This document shows, piece after piece, positions 1-8,397 of a stretch of DNA of 64,000 nt. Source of the stretch: Neisseriaceae bacterium JH1-16 (GTDB taxonomy: Bacteria > Pseudomonadota > Gammaproteobacteria > Burkholderiales > Chromobacteriaceae); assembly GCA_025989215.1 (NCBI GenBank), contig JAPDNP010000001.1, positions 186,001-250,000 of the forward strand. Reading direction: 5' to 3'. How positions within the stretch are numbered: the first letter of the stretch is position 1; every line of letters starts with the position of its first letter. The position numbers and the translations under genes are program-made. Under the pieces are notes generated by a model. That model was not told the origin of the DNA, did no database searches, and saw nothing but the letters and a program-made list of their open reading frames with translations.

Positions 1-429
1 AGGGTAGTCATGTGGCTGTCCAAAATGGATTTCCCCTGTTTCGGTAAATATCCCTGACCGATCGCTTGTGGCTGGCGGTTAACACACCGCATCCAGCCCT
101 AAAGCGACCGCATGCCCCGCGGAGAACTGCGCCGCATGCGGCCACTGCAATGGCCTGGAGATCTTCGGTTTGCTCCGAGTTCTCCAGAACGTCATCGACA
201 TCAATCTCAAGGTATCTCACGGCACCCTGAAATTGACGGCCGTTTAATGACCGCGACCGTCCAGAGGCGGACGTAGTCCGGTACCGCCACGACTGACCGG
301 AAGTCGGCCAAAGCGGATGCTGGCGACACGTCTCGCTAGCGCCGGCTTTAAGTTAAAAGCAGACGCTAATACCTCTAGCGGGCCTGTAGCGTGTGACTCA
401 AGGCTGCCTAGGAAAGTAGAGGCGATTCA
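1..429. other. Left-end stretch without a supported gene
   Basis: No reading frame here has convincing composition, start context or family resemblance. A 70-codon minus-strand frame (8-220) is open but its translation is not recognisable and it has no clear ribosome binding site. The sequence around 250-330 has short GC-rich inverted segments. Downstream of the AEC gene stop at 430 there is no obvious T-rich terminator. Confidence 0.4.
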
Positions 430-1344
430 CTAGTGCGTCACCACCATCAGCAAGGGCATCGTCAAAGCGGCCAAAGCAGTTTGTACGGTAATGATCCCCG
501 CTGCCAGTCGATGATCCCCGCCCAGCAATTTGGCCATAATGTAAGCGGATGGCGTGCAGGGTAGCGAGTTGAACAGGACGATGATCGTCAGCTCGGGCCC
601 GGTAATATTCAGCGCTGCGCCAATCCACAGGGTCAGCAACGGAACCAGCAGCAGCTTGACGATGGACGATTGCAGCACTGGCCCATGCGCCTGACGTGCA
701 GCCTGAAGGTCGAGGCCTGCGCCAACGGCGAGTAACCCTAAAGGCAGTGACGCACCACCAAGTATGCCGAAGAAATTACTGACCATCGTTGGTAGTGCCT
801 GGCCGCTCAGGTTGAAGGTCGCCCCCAGCAGGACAGACACAATCACAGGGTTTCTGATCAGGGTCTTGCCGATGTGCCTGGCTGTTGGTGCCGTCCCACG
901 GCCGTACCGCATCAGGATAATGATGGACGCCACATTCAGAAGTGGAATGGCAAGGGCGATGCTGATCGATGTGATGGTCAAACCAATATTGCCATACATC
1001 GCGGCCGCGGCCGCAACACCGACGTAGGTGTTGGGTCGCAATGCTCCTTGAATGACCGAGGAAAAAACCGCGCCGGATTGCCCGGCCCAGGCCCGCCAGC
1101 CCAACAACAGGAGTGCCCCAATGCCGACCGCACCCAGTAACGCCGCGGCTATCGGTCCGAGCGGAAACTGAGTCAGATTGGCCTTAGCAACCTGGCTAAA
1201 CATCAATACAGGGAACAGGTAGAAATAGTTCAGCTGTTCGCAGGGAAGCCAAAATGCCTCGCTGAGCATGCCGCGCTGGCGTAGAGCAAATCCCATCAAG
1301 ATCAGTGCAAAAATGGGAAGCAGAGCGGTTAGAACCTCGGTCAT
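430..1344 (-). CDS. AEC-family (auxin efflux carrier) transporter
   Basis: Integral inner-membrane permease of 304 residues, the usual size for the bacterial AEC family (MdcF/YfdV type), which exports or imports small organic acids such as malonate or malate. The protein is a series of hydrophobic helices starting with TALLPIFALILMGFALRQRG, with the family's N-terminal half (residues 1-140) and C-terminal half (about 165-304) related in topology; the NFFGILGGASLPLGLLAVGA region near 190-210 is the characteristic second-repeat crossover. An SD-like GGGG lies about 9 bases before the ATG. It sits 13 bases downstream of a small ORF on the same strand, so the two may be co-transcribed. Substrate cannot be told from sequence. 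Confidence 0.85.
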   Translation of the reverse strand: MTEVLTALLPIFALILMGFALRQRGMLSEAFWLPCEQLNYFYLFPVLMFSQVAKANLTQFPLGPIAAALLGAVGIGALLLLGWRAWAGQSGAVFSSVIQGALRPNTYVGVAAAAAMYGNIGLTITSISIALAIPLLNVASIIILMRYGRGTAPTARHIGKTLIRNPVIVSVLLGATFNLSGQALPTMVSNFFGILGGASLPLGLLAVGAGLDLQAARQAHGPVLQSSIVKLLLVPLLTLWIGAALNITGPELTIIVLFNSLPCTPSAYIMAKLLGGDHRLAAGIITVQTALAALTMPLLMVVTH

Positions 1345-1357
1345 GATGCAACCCCAA

Positions 1358-1570
1358 TCACAGGTATGTTCTGGCCAGAATCACGACACCATAGGCTGCG
1401 ATAAAGGCCGTGATGCTGCGTTCATAGACGGGGGCACTTGTTCGTTTGAACAGTACATTACCGATGCCCAGGTAGATCAGAGCAGCCATCCCTGCCGCGG
1501 CCAATGCCTTAAGTGTGGCGGAGTTGTTCGAAACGGGGCCGATCGTGGCCACAATACTTGTCTTAGCCAT
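1358..1570 (-). CDS. Small chimeric ORF: pyruvate-kinase-like N-terminus plus one membrane helix
   Basis: A 70-codon ORF starting at ATG 1570, with AAGG about 10 bases upstream. Residues 2-28 (KTSIVATIGPVSNNSATLKA onward) closely match the conserved extreme N-terminus of pyruvate kinase (KTKIVATIGPAS...). From about residue 29 the sequence changes to a hydrophobic stretch (AALIYLGIGNVLF), a short charged link and a second hydrophobic run (ITAFIAAYGVVILA) unlike pyruvate kinase. It therefore looks like a deletion fusion of two genes or a decayed remnant, just upstream of the AEC transporter. A longer start at 1666 exists but adds an unlikely N-terminus. It cannot be a working pyruvate kinase: the barrel and active site are absent. 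Confidence 0.5.
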   Translation of the reverse strand: MAKTSIVATIGPVSNNSATLKALAAAGMAALIYLGIGNVLFKRTSAPVYERSITAFIAAYGVVILARTYL

Positions 1571-2107
1571 CGTGTAATGCCTTATGTTTTGTGAAGGAAT
1601 TGAGGCATTAAGATGACAAATTAATGTCAAGACAAGAAGGAATTGCATGTGTATTGCATATTCCAAACCGGCCTAATTAGATTTTGTTTTTTATTAATAA
1701 GAATGAGTGTTATTTATTACCGAGAGGGCTTGACCCTTTCGGGGGCTGAGGAGACGTCACCCAGCGTGCAGACAGAGTCCATTGGCGACTTTTGTTGGGG
1801 GGGGGAAGATTGGTAGAGCTTTGAGCTTGTGCTGCTGATGTCAGGTCTAGTTAGTCGCCACGACTTCTGTAGGCTCCAAACGGCCCTTTGAAAGATTCAA
1901 ACCGGACACTCGCAGGGGATGGTGCCGTTGGCTGCTTTGGCCGAGCTGCTGACGAATTCGCAGTAATCAAGGATGGCCACCATCAGCACTAGGGACTAAG
2001 TGTGACCATCTGAGAGGGAGAGCGTCGAGATCTCGAAGTTGGGCTTGTAGGTGGCAAGCGAATCAGAAGCAGATCACCAACTCCAAATAGCGGGTGGAGT
2101 CCAGGCA
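1571..2107. other. Intergenic stretch, AT-rich promoter-like segment then non-coding DNA
   Basis: Positions 1670-1725 are strikingly AT-rich (runs of T and TTATTAATAA) and could carry the promoter of the leftward small ORF/AEC pair. A run of nine or more G occurs near 1797. From 1860 to 2107 no frame is convincing on either strand. Nothing else recognised. Confidence 0.4.
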
Positions 2108-2143
2108 AAACAAAGCCCTCCCGGATGGGGAGGGCTTTGTTTA
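2108..2143 (-). terminator. Rho-independent terminator of slyD
   Basis: AAAGCCCTCC and GGAGGGCTTTG arms around a short loop, followed on the minus strand by a T-rich tail (TTTGTTTTG). It lies directly after the slyD stop. Confidence 0.85.
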
Positions 2144-2159
2144 TGTGGGGCGGGCAGTG

Positions 2160-2636
2160 TCAGTGCTGATGCCCGTGCTCGCCATGTACATGCTGGTGGG
2201 CAATTTCCTCGGCGGTTGCCTCACGCACGTCCACCACTTTGAGGGTGAAGCGCAGGGTTTTGCCGCAAAGTGGGTGGTTGCCATCCAACAAGACGGTTGG
2301 GCCTTTGATCTTGGTGACGAAATAGTAGCGCTGTTCGCCATCCGGGCCGGAACGTGGGATCTGTCCGCCTACCTTGATGCCGGGAGGGAATTCAGCCTTG
2401 GGCATGGTGGTGACCAGGGCTTCGTCGCGTTCGCCGAAGGTGTCTTCGGTAGCGAGTTCCAGCGTGGTTTGGAAGCCAGATTCCTGGCCTTCAAGTGCGG
2501 CTTCCAGTTTGGGGAAGAGGTTGTCGTAATCGCCGTGCAAGTAGGAGACTGGGTTCTTGCCATCGTCGTAAACCAGACCCTGGCTGTCTGTGACTTTCAT
2601 TTGCAGAGTGACGGCGGTGTTTGAAGTGATTTTCAT
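2160..2636 (-). CDS. slyD: FKBP-type peptidyl-prolyl isomerase SlyD
   Basis: Cytoplasmic prolyl isomerase/chaperone with a metal-binding tail. Start chosen at ATG 2636 (MKITSNTAV), the usual family start; a TTG 15 bases upstream is open but has no better SD. The FKBP core is visible: VTDSQGLVYDDG near the N-terminus, then SYLHGDYDNLFPKLEAALEG (about residues 33-52) as the entry to the inserted IF chaperone domain, and the return strand TLRFTLKVVDVREAT. The C-terminus is His-rich (HQHVHGEHGHQH), shorter than the E. coli Cys/His tail and without cysteines, compatible with nickel or zinc binding. Single gene unit with its own terminator downstream. Confidence 0.93.
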   Translation of the reverse strand: MKITSNTAVTLQMKVTDSQGLVYDDGKNPVSYLHGDYDNLFPKLEAALEGQESGFQTTLELATEDTFGERDEALVTTMPKAEFPPGIKVGGQIPRSGPDGEQRYYFVTKIKGPTVLLDGNHPLCGKTLRFTLKVVDVREATAEEIAHQHVHGEHGHQH

Positions 2637-2901
2637 GGTGGGCAATGGCAAATAAATTGAAGGGGGAGGCTCGCAGTTCAGCAGGGGAGTGTCAACTGAA
2701 TCGCCTCTCGTTTGCTAGATACTTATGTGGCTGCTTCCAATGTGAAAGTAGCCATCTTTCATCTGGCATGCGAAGGACCGCTTTGGCCGAGGAGCGGCTA
2801 CTAGGGCTAGCCATGTTCCGTTGCCTTTAGAGCAAACTCTGCAGTGAACAGCCCCTAAAATCGTCGGCACTCCCGACCCTCATACAGAGTATCGCTCGCC
2901 G

Positions 2902-3132
2902 GTGACGAGCCTGTCCCCAGAGCTTAACCAACCGTCCACCGAGCTCGGGACAGACCAGCGTGACGAAGGGCATATCGATCCGGATATTTTTGCGCTGCTC
3001 CTGCGCTCTGGCGTGTATCTCGACTATGCCCGGCAATTTCTGCAGCCCGAGCAGGTCGATGCGGTGGCGATCGACGACTATCTGGGGACGGCCTGCGCCG
3101 AGCCTTGCCCGGCCGGCGGTGCTGGCGGCTGA
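2902..3132 (+). CDS. Possible small hypothetical protein
   Basis: GTG-initiated frame of 76 codons ending 33 bases before the DUF455 start. The middle (HIDPDIFALLLRSGVYLDYARQ) has normal protein composition with a predicted helix, and the end is CACAEPCPAGG-like, Gly/Ala rich. I recognise no family. It may be real and coupled to the next gene, or chance openness in GC-rich DNA; the complementary strand is also open. No strong SD precedes the GTG. Confidence 0.3.
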   Translation: MTSLSPELNQPSTELGTDQRDEGHIDPDIFALLLRSGVYLDYARQFLQPEQVDAVAIDDYLGTACAEPCPAGGAGG

Positions 3133-3165
3133 ACGGCACGGCGGTTGCGGTACAATGCCCCGCCT

Positions 3166-3990
3166 ATGCCGAACCCGACTGATATCTATCCGCTGATCCA
3201 TGCCGCCTTGATGGCCGAGAATATCGACATCAAGTTGGCCGAAGTGGCACGCATCCGCACCGGCTGGCAAGACGGCGTCTTGCACCGCATCGGTGACGAT
3301 GCGGTCTACTCGATCGATTTTCCCGGCCGTCCGCCCAAGCCCGAGCTGGTACCGCCGATGCAAGTGCCGCGACGTCGGCTCGGCAGCTGTGAAGGGCATG
3401 CCGCGCTGGTGCACGCCATCGCTCACATCGAGTTCAACGCGGTTAATCTGGCGCTCGATGCCGCCTGGCGCTTTCGCGAACAGCCCGATGCCTACCTCAG
3501 CGACTGGTTGCAGGTGGCGGCCGAAGAGGCGCGGCATTTTGCGTTGCTGCGCGGGCGCTTGCAGGCGTTGGGCTTCGAGTACGGGGACTTCGTCGCGCAC
3601 AACGGCCTGTGGGAGATGGCGCGCAAGACCGACCACGATGCGCTGACCCGGATGGCGCTGGTGCCGCGCATCCTCGAGGCACGCGGGCTGGACGCCTTGC
3701 CCGGCATCCAGCAGCGGCTGGCGCAGATCGGCGATAACGACACCGTCGAGCTGCTCGACCTCATCCTGCGCGAGGAGGTCGGCCATGTGCGAATCGGCAA
3801 CTACTGGTTCACCTGGCTGTGCGACGCCCAGGGGCGCGAGCCGCTGGCGACTTTCCGCGAGCTGGTGGCCCAGTATGGCGCGCGTCCGTTTACCGGGCCG
3901 ATCAATCGGGCGGGGCGGAGAGAGGCAGGGTTCTCCGAGTTGGAGCTGAGCTTGTTGGAAGATTTTGCCGTGGTGCGCGACCCGGCCTGA
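3166..3990 (+). CDS. DUF455 family ferritin-like protein
   Basis: A 274-residue member of the DUF455 group, predicted four-helix ferritin-like di-iron proteins of unknown substrate. ATG 3166 (MPNPTDIYPL) is preferred to an in-frame TTG 21 bases upstream. Metal-ligand type motifs are present in the expected order: HAIAHIEFNAVNLALDAAWR (about residues 86-105, E and H ligands), AAEEARHFALL (about 120-130) and a late EEVGHVRIG (about 204-212). The stop TGA (3988-3990) is duplicated as the flank of a 141-bp repeat element that starts at the next base. A TACAAT box at 3151-3156 is very close to the start. A GTTGGCCGAA copy lies in the gene at 3234. Confidence 0.85.
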   Translation: MPNPTDIYPLIHAALMAENIDIKLAEVARIRTGWQDGVLHRIGDDAVYSIDFPGRPPKPELVPPMQVPRRRLGSCEGHAALVHAIAHIEFNAVNLALDAAWRFREQPDAYLSDWLQVAAEEARHFALLRGRLQALGFEYGDFVAHNGLWEMARKTDHDALTRMALVPRILEARGLDALPGIQQRLAQIGDNDTVELLDLILREEVGHVRIGNYWFTWLCDAQGREPLATFRELVAQYGARPFTGPINRAGRREAGFSELELSLLEDFAVVRDPA

Positions 3991-4131
3991 AAACCTGCTC
4001 ACGATCTGCCGCACTCGGGTGATCCTGCGTTGAAATGCCGCTCAACATGCTCATGTACTCTGTGTACATTCCGCTGTTTCGCGTTATCTCGCCTTGTCTG
4101 ACCCTTCGCTCGCGAGATCGTGAACAGGTTC
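3991..4131. repeat. 141-bp MITE-like element, copy A
   Basis: One of three 141-bp copies in the window. Left end AAACCTGCTCACGATCTG and right end (reverse complement) GAACCTGTTCACGATCTCG form imperfect terminal inverted repeats of about 17 bp. It is flanked by TGA on both sides (3988-3990 and 4132-4134), a 3-bp direct repeat; the left TGA is the stop codon of the DUF455 gene. It encodes no plausible protein. Its right end leaves only 23 bases before the next gene start, so it may influence that gene's leader. Confidence 0.85.
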
Positions 4132-4154
4132 TGAAACAACTGGAAAACAGAGTA

Positions 4155-4367
4155 ATGATTCGATTGTTCAATCTTTTGCGCCGCAAACGGCGTATGGCCG
4201 TGCTGCTGCTGGTGTTGGCGACCCTGGTATTCGCGGTTACCGCAGGGTTGGCGCAATATGTGAGAGAGCAGGGCTACCCCTTGCTGGCCGGGCTGTTGTC
4301 GCTGCTGCAGGTGCTGGCGGTGGTGGTGCAATTCTTCGCGCTGGCAGCACTTGCCAAGAGACCGTGA
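4155..4367 (+). CDS. Small two-helix membrane protein
   Basis: A 70-residue protein beginning MIRLFNLLRRKRR, a basic N-terminus typical of the positive-inside rule, followed by two hydrophobic helices (AVLLLVLATLVFAVTAG and LLAGLLSLLQVLAVVVQFFALAALA) and a short KRP tail. GGAAAACAG precedes the ATG at workable distance. No family recognised. It begins 23 bases after the 141-bp repeat, which has presumably replaced or displaced its native upstream region. A hairpin terminator follows at 4497. Confidence 0.6.
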   Translation: MIRLFNLLRRKRRMAVLLLVLATLVFAVTAGLAQYVREQGYPLLAGLLSLLQVLAVVVQFFALAALAKRP

Positions 4368-4496
4368 CGAGAGGGCGGGAAAGACGATTGGTCCTCTTAT
4401 AAATCATCGGCTTAGCGGTGATTTTCCGGGGCGCTTCGGTGCTTGACGAGTGTCTTGGCCACGGCGCATAATCGCGCCGCAACATAAATTTAACAG

Positions 4497-4519
4497 GGCT
4501 CCACTGAGTGGGGCCTTTT
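4497..4519 (+). terminator. Hairpin terminator before the 4554 gene
   Basis: GGCTCCAC / GTGGGGCC stem with a TGA loop, followed by TTTT. Ends the small membrane-protein transcript. Confidence 0.6.
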
Positions 4520-4553
4520 CCTTTGGAGCCGTCTAGGCGGCGGGAGTAGCGAT

Positions 4554-4973
4554 ATGGACGAACAGGATTTTCTGCAGCGTCTGGAGACCCGGGCACTGGC
4601 AGCCAGCGAGCTGGACCATACCGCGCACCTGTACGCGGCCTGGGCATATCGGCGTAACTACCCGGCACGCGAGGCGGCGGCGCGCTGCGCCTATGCGCTG
4701 TCGCGCTTCGCGATGAGCCACGGTGCTGCCGACAAGTACCACCATACGCTGACGATGGCGCTGCTCGCCATCCTGTATAGCCGCCTCGACGACGAGCCGC
4801 ACCTGTTGTCCTGTTGGGACAGCTTCCTTTCGGCCAACCTCGATATGGTCAGCGACGCACCGCGCCTGGTCCGCGAGTACTACACCGACGCACGCCTTGC
4901 CGACGATGCCGCGCGCCGCGGCTTCGTCGAACCCGATCTCAAGCCGCTGCCGACCGGCGGCGTGCTGCACTGA
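4554..4973 (+). CDS. Hypothetical helical protein upstream of trhP
   Basis: A 139-residue soluble protein, Ala/Arg/Leu rich with predicted helices throughout (for example ASELDHTAHLYAAWAYRRNY and AAARCAYALSRFAMSHGA), two cysteines, no signal peptide and no membrane segment. It ends VEPDLKPLPTGGVLH. I do not recognise the family. It stands 20 bases upstream of trhP in the same direction, so it is probably co-transcribed; a copy of TTCGGCCAAC lies in it at 4829. GC3 pattern and frame are consistent with a real gene. Confidence 0.65.
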   Translation: MDEQDFLQRLETRALAASELDHTAHLYAAWAYRRNYPAREAAARCAYALSRFAMSHGAADKYHHTLTMALLAILYSRLDDEPHLLSCWDSFLSANLDMVSDAPRLVREYYTDARLADDAARRGFVEPDLKPLPTGGVLH

Positions 4974-4993
4974 ACGAAAACCACCACCGAGCG

Positions 4994-6340
4994 ATGATGA
5001 AATCCCCCGAACTTCTGCTGCCTGCCGGCAATCTGGAAAAGATGCGTGCCGCCTACGACTTTGGCGCCGATGCCGTCTATGCCGGCCAGCCGCGCTACTC
5101 CCTGCGCGCCCGCAACAACGAATTCAAGCTTGAAGAGCTGCAGATCGGCATCGCCGAGGCGCATGCGCGCGGCAAGCAGTTCTTCGTGGCGTCCAACATC
5201 CTGCCGCACAACGCCAAGCTCAAGACCTATCTCGCCGACATGGAGCCGGTGATCGCGATGAAGCCGGACGCGCTGATCATGGCCGACCCGGGCCTGATCA
5301 TGATGGTGCGCGAGAAATGGCCGGAAGTGCCGATTCACCTGTCGGTGCAGGCCAACACTACTAACCTGATGGGCGTGAAGTTCTGGCAGAAGATCGGCCT
5401 GACCCGCGTAATCCTGTCGCGCGAGCTGAGCCTCGACGAGATCGCCGAGATCCGTCAGGAATGCCCGGACATGGAGCTGGAAGTGTTCGTGCACGGCGCG
5501 CTGTGCATCGCCTACTCGGGCCGCTGCCTGCTGTCGGGCTACTTCAACCACCGCGACCCGAACCAGGGCACCTGTACCAACGCCTGCCGTTGGGACTACA
5601 AGATGCACGACACTCAGGGCGACGACGCTGGTGACGTGAAGGTGATCCAGTTCGACTTCAACAAGGCGCTGGAAGAAGCGAACCAGAGCTTCGCCGCCTG
5701 CGGTGGCGCCGAGCGTCATCCGCTGGCCGACAAGACCTATCTGATCGAAGAGGGTAGCCGTCCGGGCGAGATGATGCCGATCGTCGAAGACGAGCACGGC
5801 ACCTACATCATGAACTCGAAAGACCTGCGCGCCATCGAGCAGGTCGAGAAGCTGGTGAAGATCGGCGTCGACTCGCTGAAAATCGAAGGCCGCACCAAGT
5901 CGCTCTACTACGTATCGCGTACCGCCCAGGCCTATCGCAAGGCGATCGACGACGCGGTCGCCGGCCGTCCGTTCGACCTGAGCCTGTTGTCCGATCTGGA
6001 AGGGCTGGCCAACCGCGGCTACACCCCGGGCTTCCTCGAGCGTCACCAGACCCAGGAGTATCAGAACTACCTGACCGGCCACTCGCAGGCCAAGCGCAGC
6101 CAGTACGTCGGCGAAGTGCTGGAGGTGGACGGCGAGGGCTGGGCGCTGATCGACGTGAAGAACCGCTTCGCCGTCGGCGACAGCCTGGAAATCATCCACC
6201 CGAGCGGCAACCGCACCATCAAGCTCGAAGTGATGACCCGCGACGGTGAGGCCGCCCAGGTCGCGCCGGGCAACGGCGTGAAGGTGAAAATCCCCGACAT
6301 GGCCGGGATGAACAAGGCGCTGATCGCGCGTCTGCTGTAA
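4994..6340 (+). CDS. trhP: tRNA 5-hydroxyuridine modification protein TrhP (YegQ, U32 peptidase-like)
   Basis: U32-family protein of 448 residues. In E. coli TrhP/YegQ is needed for prephenate-dependent formation of 5-hydroxyuridine at tRNA position 34. The N-terminal TIM-barrel begins PELLLPAGNLEKMRAAYDFG with GADAVYAGQPRYSLRARNN, the U32 signature. The family cluster of cysteines is present: HGALCIAYSGRCLLSGYF and GTCTNACRWDY (about residues 165-200), likely Fe-S ligands. The C-terminal beta-barrel (about 360-448) includes YVGEVLEVDGEGWALIDVKN. Two adjacent ATGs (4994, 4997) are possible; GAG precedes the first. A copy of TTCGGCCAAC lies just past the stop. Confidence 0.93.
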   Translation: MMKSPELLLPAGNLEKMRAAYDFGADAVYAGQPRYSLRARNNEFKLEELQIGIAEAHARGKQFFVASNILPHNAKLKTYLADMEPVIAMKPDALIMADPGLIMMVREKWPEVPIHLSVQANTTNLMGVKFWQKIGLTRVILSRELSLDEIAEIRQECPDMELEVFVHGALCIAYSGRCLLSGYFNHRDPNQGTCTNACRWDYKMHDTQGDDAGDVKVIQFDFNKALEEANQSFAACGGAERHPLADKTYLIEEGSRPGEMMPIVEDEHGTYIMNSKDLRAIEQVEKLVKIGVDSLKIEGRTKSLYYVSRTAQAYRKAIDDAVAGRPFDLSLLSDLEGLANRGYTPGFLERHQTQEYQNYLTGHSQAKRSQYVGEVLEVDGEGWALIDVKNRFAVGDSLEIIHPSGNRTIKLEVMTRDGEAAQVAPGNGVKVKIPDMAGMNKALIARLL

Positions 6341-6367
6341 ACGGCTTCGGCCAACCTGGCTGGCAAG

Positions 6368-6389
6368 ATGGCGCCCCACGGGGCGCCAT
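6368..6389 (+). terminator. Terminator after trhP
   Basis: Perfect 10-bp stem ATGGCGCCCC / GGGGCGCCAT with an AC loop, followed by a weak TTGTTG tail. Confidence 0.75.
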
Positions 6390-7228
6390 TGTTGTATCGG
6401 CGTCGTATCCTGTCGGATTGGCGTCATATCATGTGCTTGGTCGTTTCTGCTCAGCGGCCGGCGCGATTTCGATCAGAGTAGTCTTTTCGGTTTCTTCCCT
6501 GCTTATTCGATTATCTGTTTGTCATTGCTGTTCCCGATCAGGAACGGCAAGCCTTGTGGGCGGAATGGCGATTTTTGTCCTAGAAAGCACTATCCATACG
6601 ACATGATTGATATCGCTGCGCCACGGTGCAGACCATGAGTGGGAATGGCCCGGCCGTTTTCGCGAACGTGATGAGAATATTGATCATTTTTTGGCGTGAT
6701 TCTTTTGGTCGGACAAAAAACCATTGCACTGGCGTTGCTTTGTGGTTAAAAAGAAGTGACAAAACGGGGATGCTTGTGAAATTTATTAAACAAACGCACA
6801 GGCAGATATCTACGAAGGCGGGGAGAAAACGATCATGACTCGAGATGTTCCCAAACGATGGCAAACATTCGGTGCGTTCCAGCTGCACTGCCATAGTCTG
6901 GCCGAGGGCGCTCCGTTGCCGCCGTCGTTCCGGCGGCTTCCTGCCGCCGAAATCGCCTCGATCCTGTTTGAAGCCCTGCATCGTACGCCCAATACCTGTT
7001 CCTCCCCTCCGCCCATCTCGGGCGCTTGAGACGCGCTGGCCGGACTAGCCATCTAGCTTTGCCGGCACCCATCGCGCTCAGCCACAGCCTTTCCATTTAC
7101 TGATCTGGTCATCGACGCCGCTCCCCCATGGGGATAGCCGCGGGGGCGGTCACGGTTAATTGTTCCTACCGGCCTTTCCCTGCCGCCGGCTGGGCGGTCT
7201 TGTGTTGCGTCAACTTTAGGAAGCAATC
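6390..7228. other. Long intergenic region upstream of the pot operon
   Basis: About 840 bases without a supported gene. GC falls in 6590-6840 (runs of A and T, for example GAAATTTATTAAACAAACG at 6778-6796), which suits the promoter and regulatory region of potF. A 64-codon frame at 6835-7029 has GGGGAG upstream of its ATG but its translation is not recognisable; it might be a leader ORF, and confidence is low. A GC-rich hairpin-capable stretch (CCCCATGGGGATAGCCGCGGGG) precedes potF at about 7125. Nothing else seen. Confidence 0.45.
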
Positions 7229-8329
7229 ATGAAGAGCAAGTTCATCTGCAAGCTGCTGTGTTCCTCTTTGCTCTTGGTCTCGAGCGGCTTCGCGCTGGCC
7301 GAGGACAAGGCGCTGAACGTCTACAACTGGTCGGATTACATCGCCAAGTCGACGATTCCGGGTTTCGAGAAAGAGACCGGCGTCAAGGTCAAGTACGACG
7401 TCTATGACAGCGACGACACGCTGATGGCGAAGATGCTGACCGGCAAGGCCGGCTACGACATCGTGGTGCCGACCTCCAACTTCATGGCCAAGCAGATCGA
7501 GGCCGGCATCTATCAAAAACTCGACAAGAGCAAGATGCCCAACCTGGCCAATCTCGACAAGAACCTGATGGCGCAAGTGGCCGGTGCCGACGCCGGCAAC
7601 GCGCACGGGGTGCCGTGGGCCTGGGGCACCGACGGCCTGGGTTACAACCTGACCAAGGTGCACGCCATCCTCGGCAAGGACACGCCGCTCGACAGTTGGG
7701 ACATCCTGTTCGATCCGAAGAACGTCTCCAAGCTGAAGACCTGTGGCGTGTCGGTGCTCGATCAGGCCAACGACGTGTTCGCCGCGGCCTTGCACTACCT
7801 GGGCAAGGACCCGAACAGCAAGAACCCGGCTGATTACCAGGCGGCGTTCGAGTTGCTGAAGAAAATCCGCCCCTACATCACCCAGTTCAACTCCTCGGGC
7901 TACATCAACGACTTGGCTAACGGCGACATCTGTCTTGCCCTGGGCTGGTCGGGCGACGTCAACATAGCCAAGCACCGTGCCATCGAGGCGAAGAAGTCCT
8001 ACCAGATCGCCTATGTGATCCCGAAGGGCGGGGCGCCGGTGTGGTTCGACATGATGGTGGTGCCGAAGGATGCCGCCCATCCGGAGGCCGCTCTGAAGTG
8101 GATCAACTACATCGAAGACCCGAAGGTGAACGCCGAGATTACCAACGAGGTGTTCTATCCGACCGCCAACGCGGCGGCGCGCAAGTTCGTGAAACCGGAA
8201 ATCGCCAACGACCCGACCATCTACCCGCCGGAGTCGGTGATGAAGACGTTGTTCCTGCTCAAGCCGATTCCGGCCGACATCATCCGGCTGCAAAACCGGC
8301 TGTGGACGCAGCTGAAAACCGGGCGCTAA
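7229..8329 (+). CDS. potF: PotF-type polyamine-binding periplasmic protein
   Basis: Periplasmic solute receptor of a spermidine/putrescine ABC importer, 366 residues. It has a signal peptide with basic start, hydrophobic core LLCSSLLLVSSGFALA and cleavage before EDKALNVYNWSDYI, the family's first strand. Other family segments are YDVYDSDDTLMAKMLTGKAGYDIVVPT, GVPWAWGTDGLGYNL and LALGWSGDVNIA (polyamine-binding acidic/aromatic pocket). First gene of potF-G-H-I; 68 bases separate it from potG and contain a strong hairpin that may hold down downstream expression. Putrescine is the likeliest ligand by PotF resemblance, but spermidine cannot be excluded. Confidence 0.93.
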   Translation: MKSKFICKLLCSSLLLVSSGFALAEDKALNVYNWSDYIAKSTIPGFEKETGVKVKYDVYDSDDTLMAKMLTGKAGYDIVVPTSNFMAKQIEAGIYQKLDKSKMPNLANLDKNLMAQVAGADAGNAHGVPWAWGTDGLGYNLTKVHAILGKDTPLDSWDILFDPKNVSKLKTCGVSVLDQANDVFAAALHYLGKDPNSKNPADYQAAFELLKKIRPYITQFNSSGYINDLANGDICLALGWSGDVNIAKHRAIEAKKSYQIAYVIPKGGAPVWFDMMVVPKDAAHPEAALKWINYIEDPKVNAEITNEVFYPTANAAARKFVKPEIANDPTIYPPESVMKTLFLLKPIPADIIRLQNRLWTQLKTGR

Positions 8330-8348
8330 GCGCCTGAGCAATACGGGG

Positions 8349-8364
8349 GCGGCCGGGGGGCCGC
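8349..8364 (+). promoter_or_regulatory. Hairpin between potF and potG
   Basis: GCGGCC-GGGG-GGCCGC perfect stem-loop without a T tract. Placed after a binding-protein gene in an ABC operon, it may stabilise the potF message relative to the downstream genes; this role is inference. Confidence 0.45.
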
Positions 8365-8397
8365 ACCCGCAATCAACCTGATAGCGGCAAAGTCATC

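Noticed and set aside
4880-6427. Long minus-strand frame of about 515 codons
   Set aside because: It is antisense to trhP, has Val/Leu/Ala/His/Arg-skewed GC-driven composition and no family resemblance, while trhP has clear U32 motifs.
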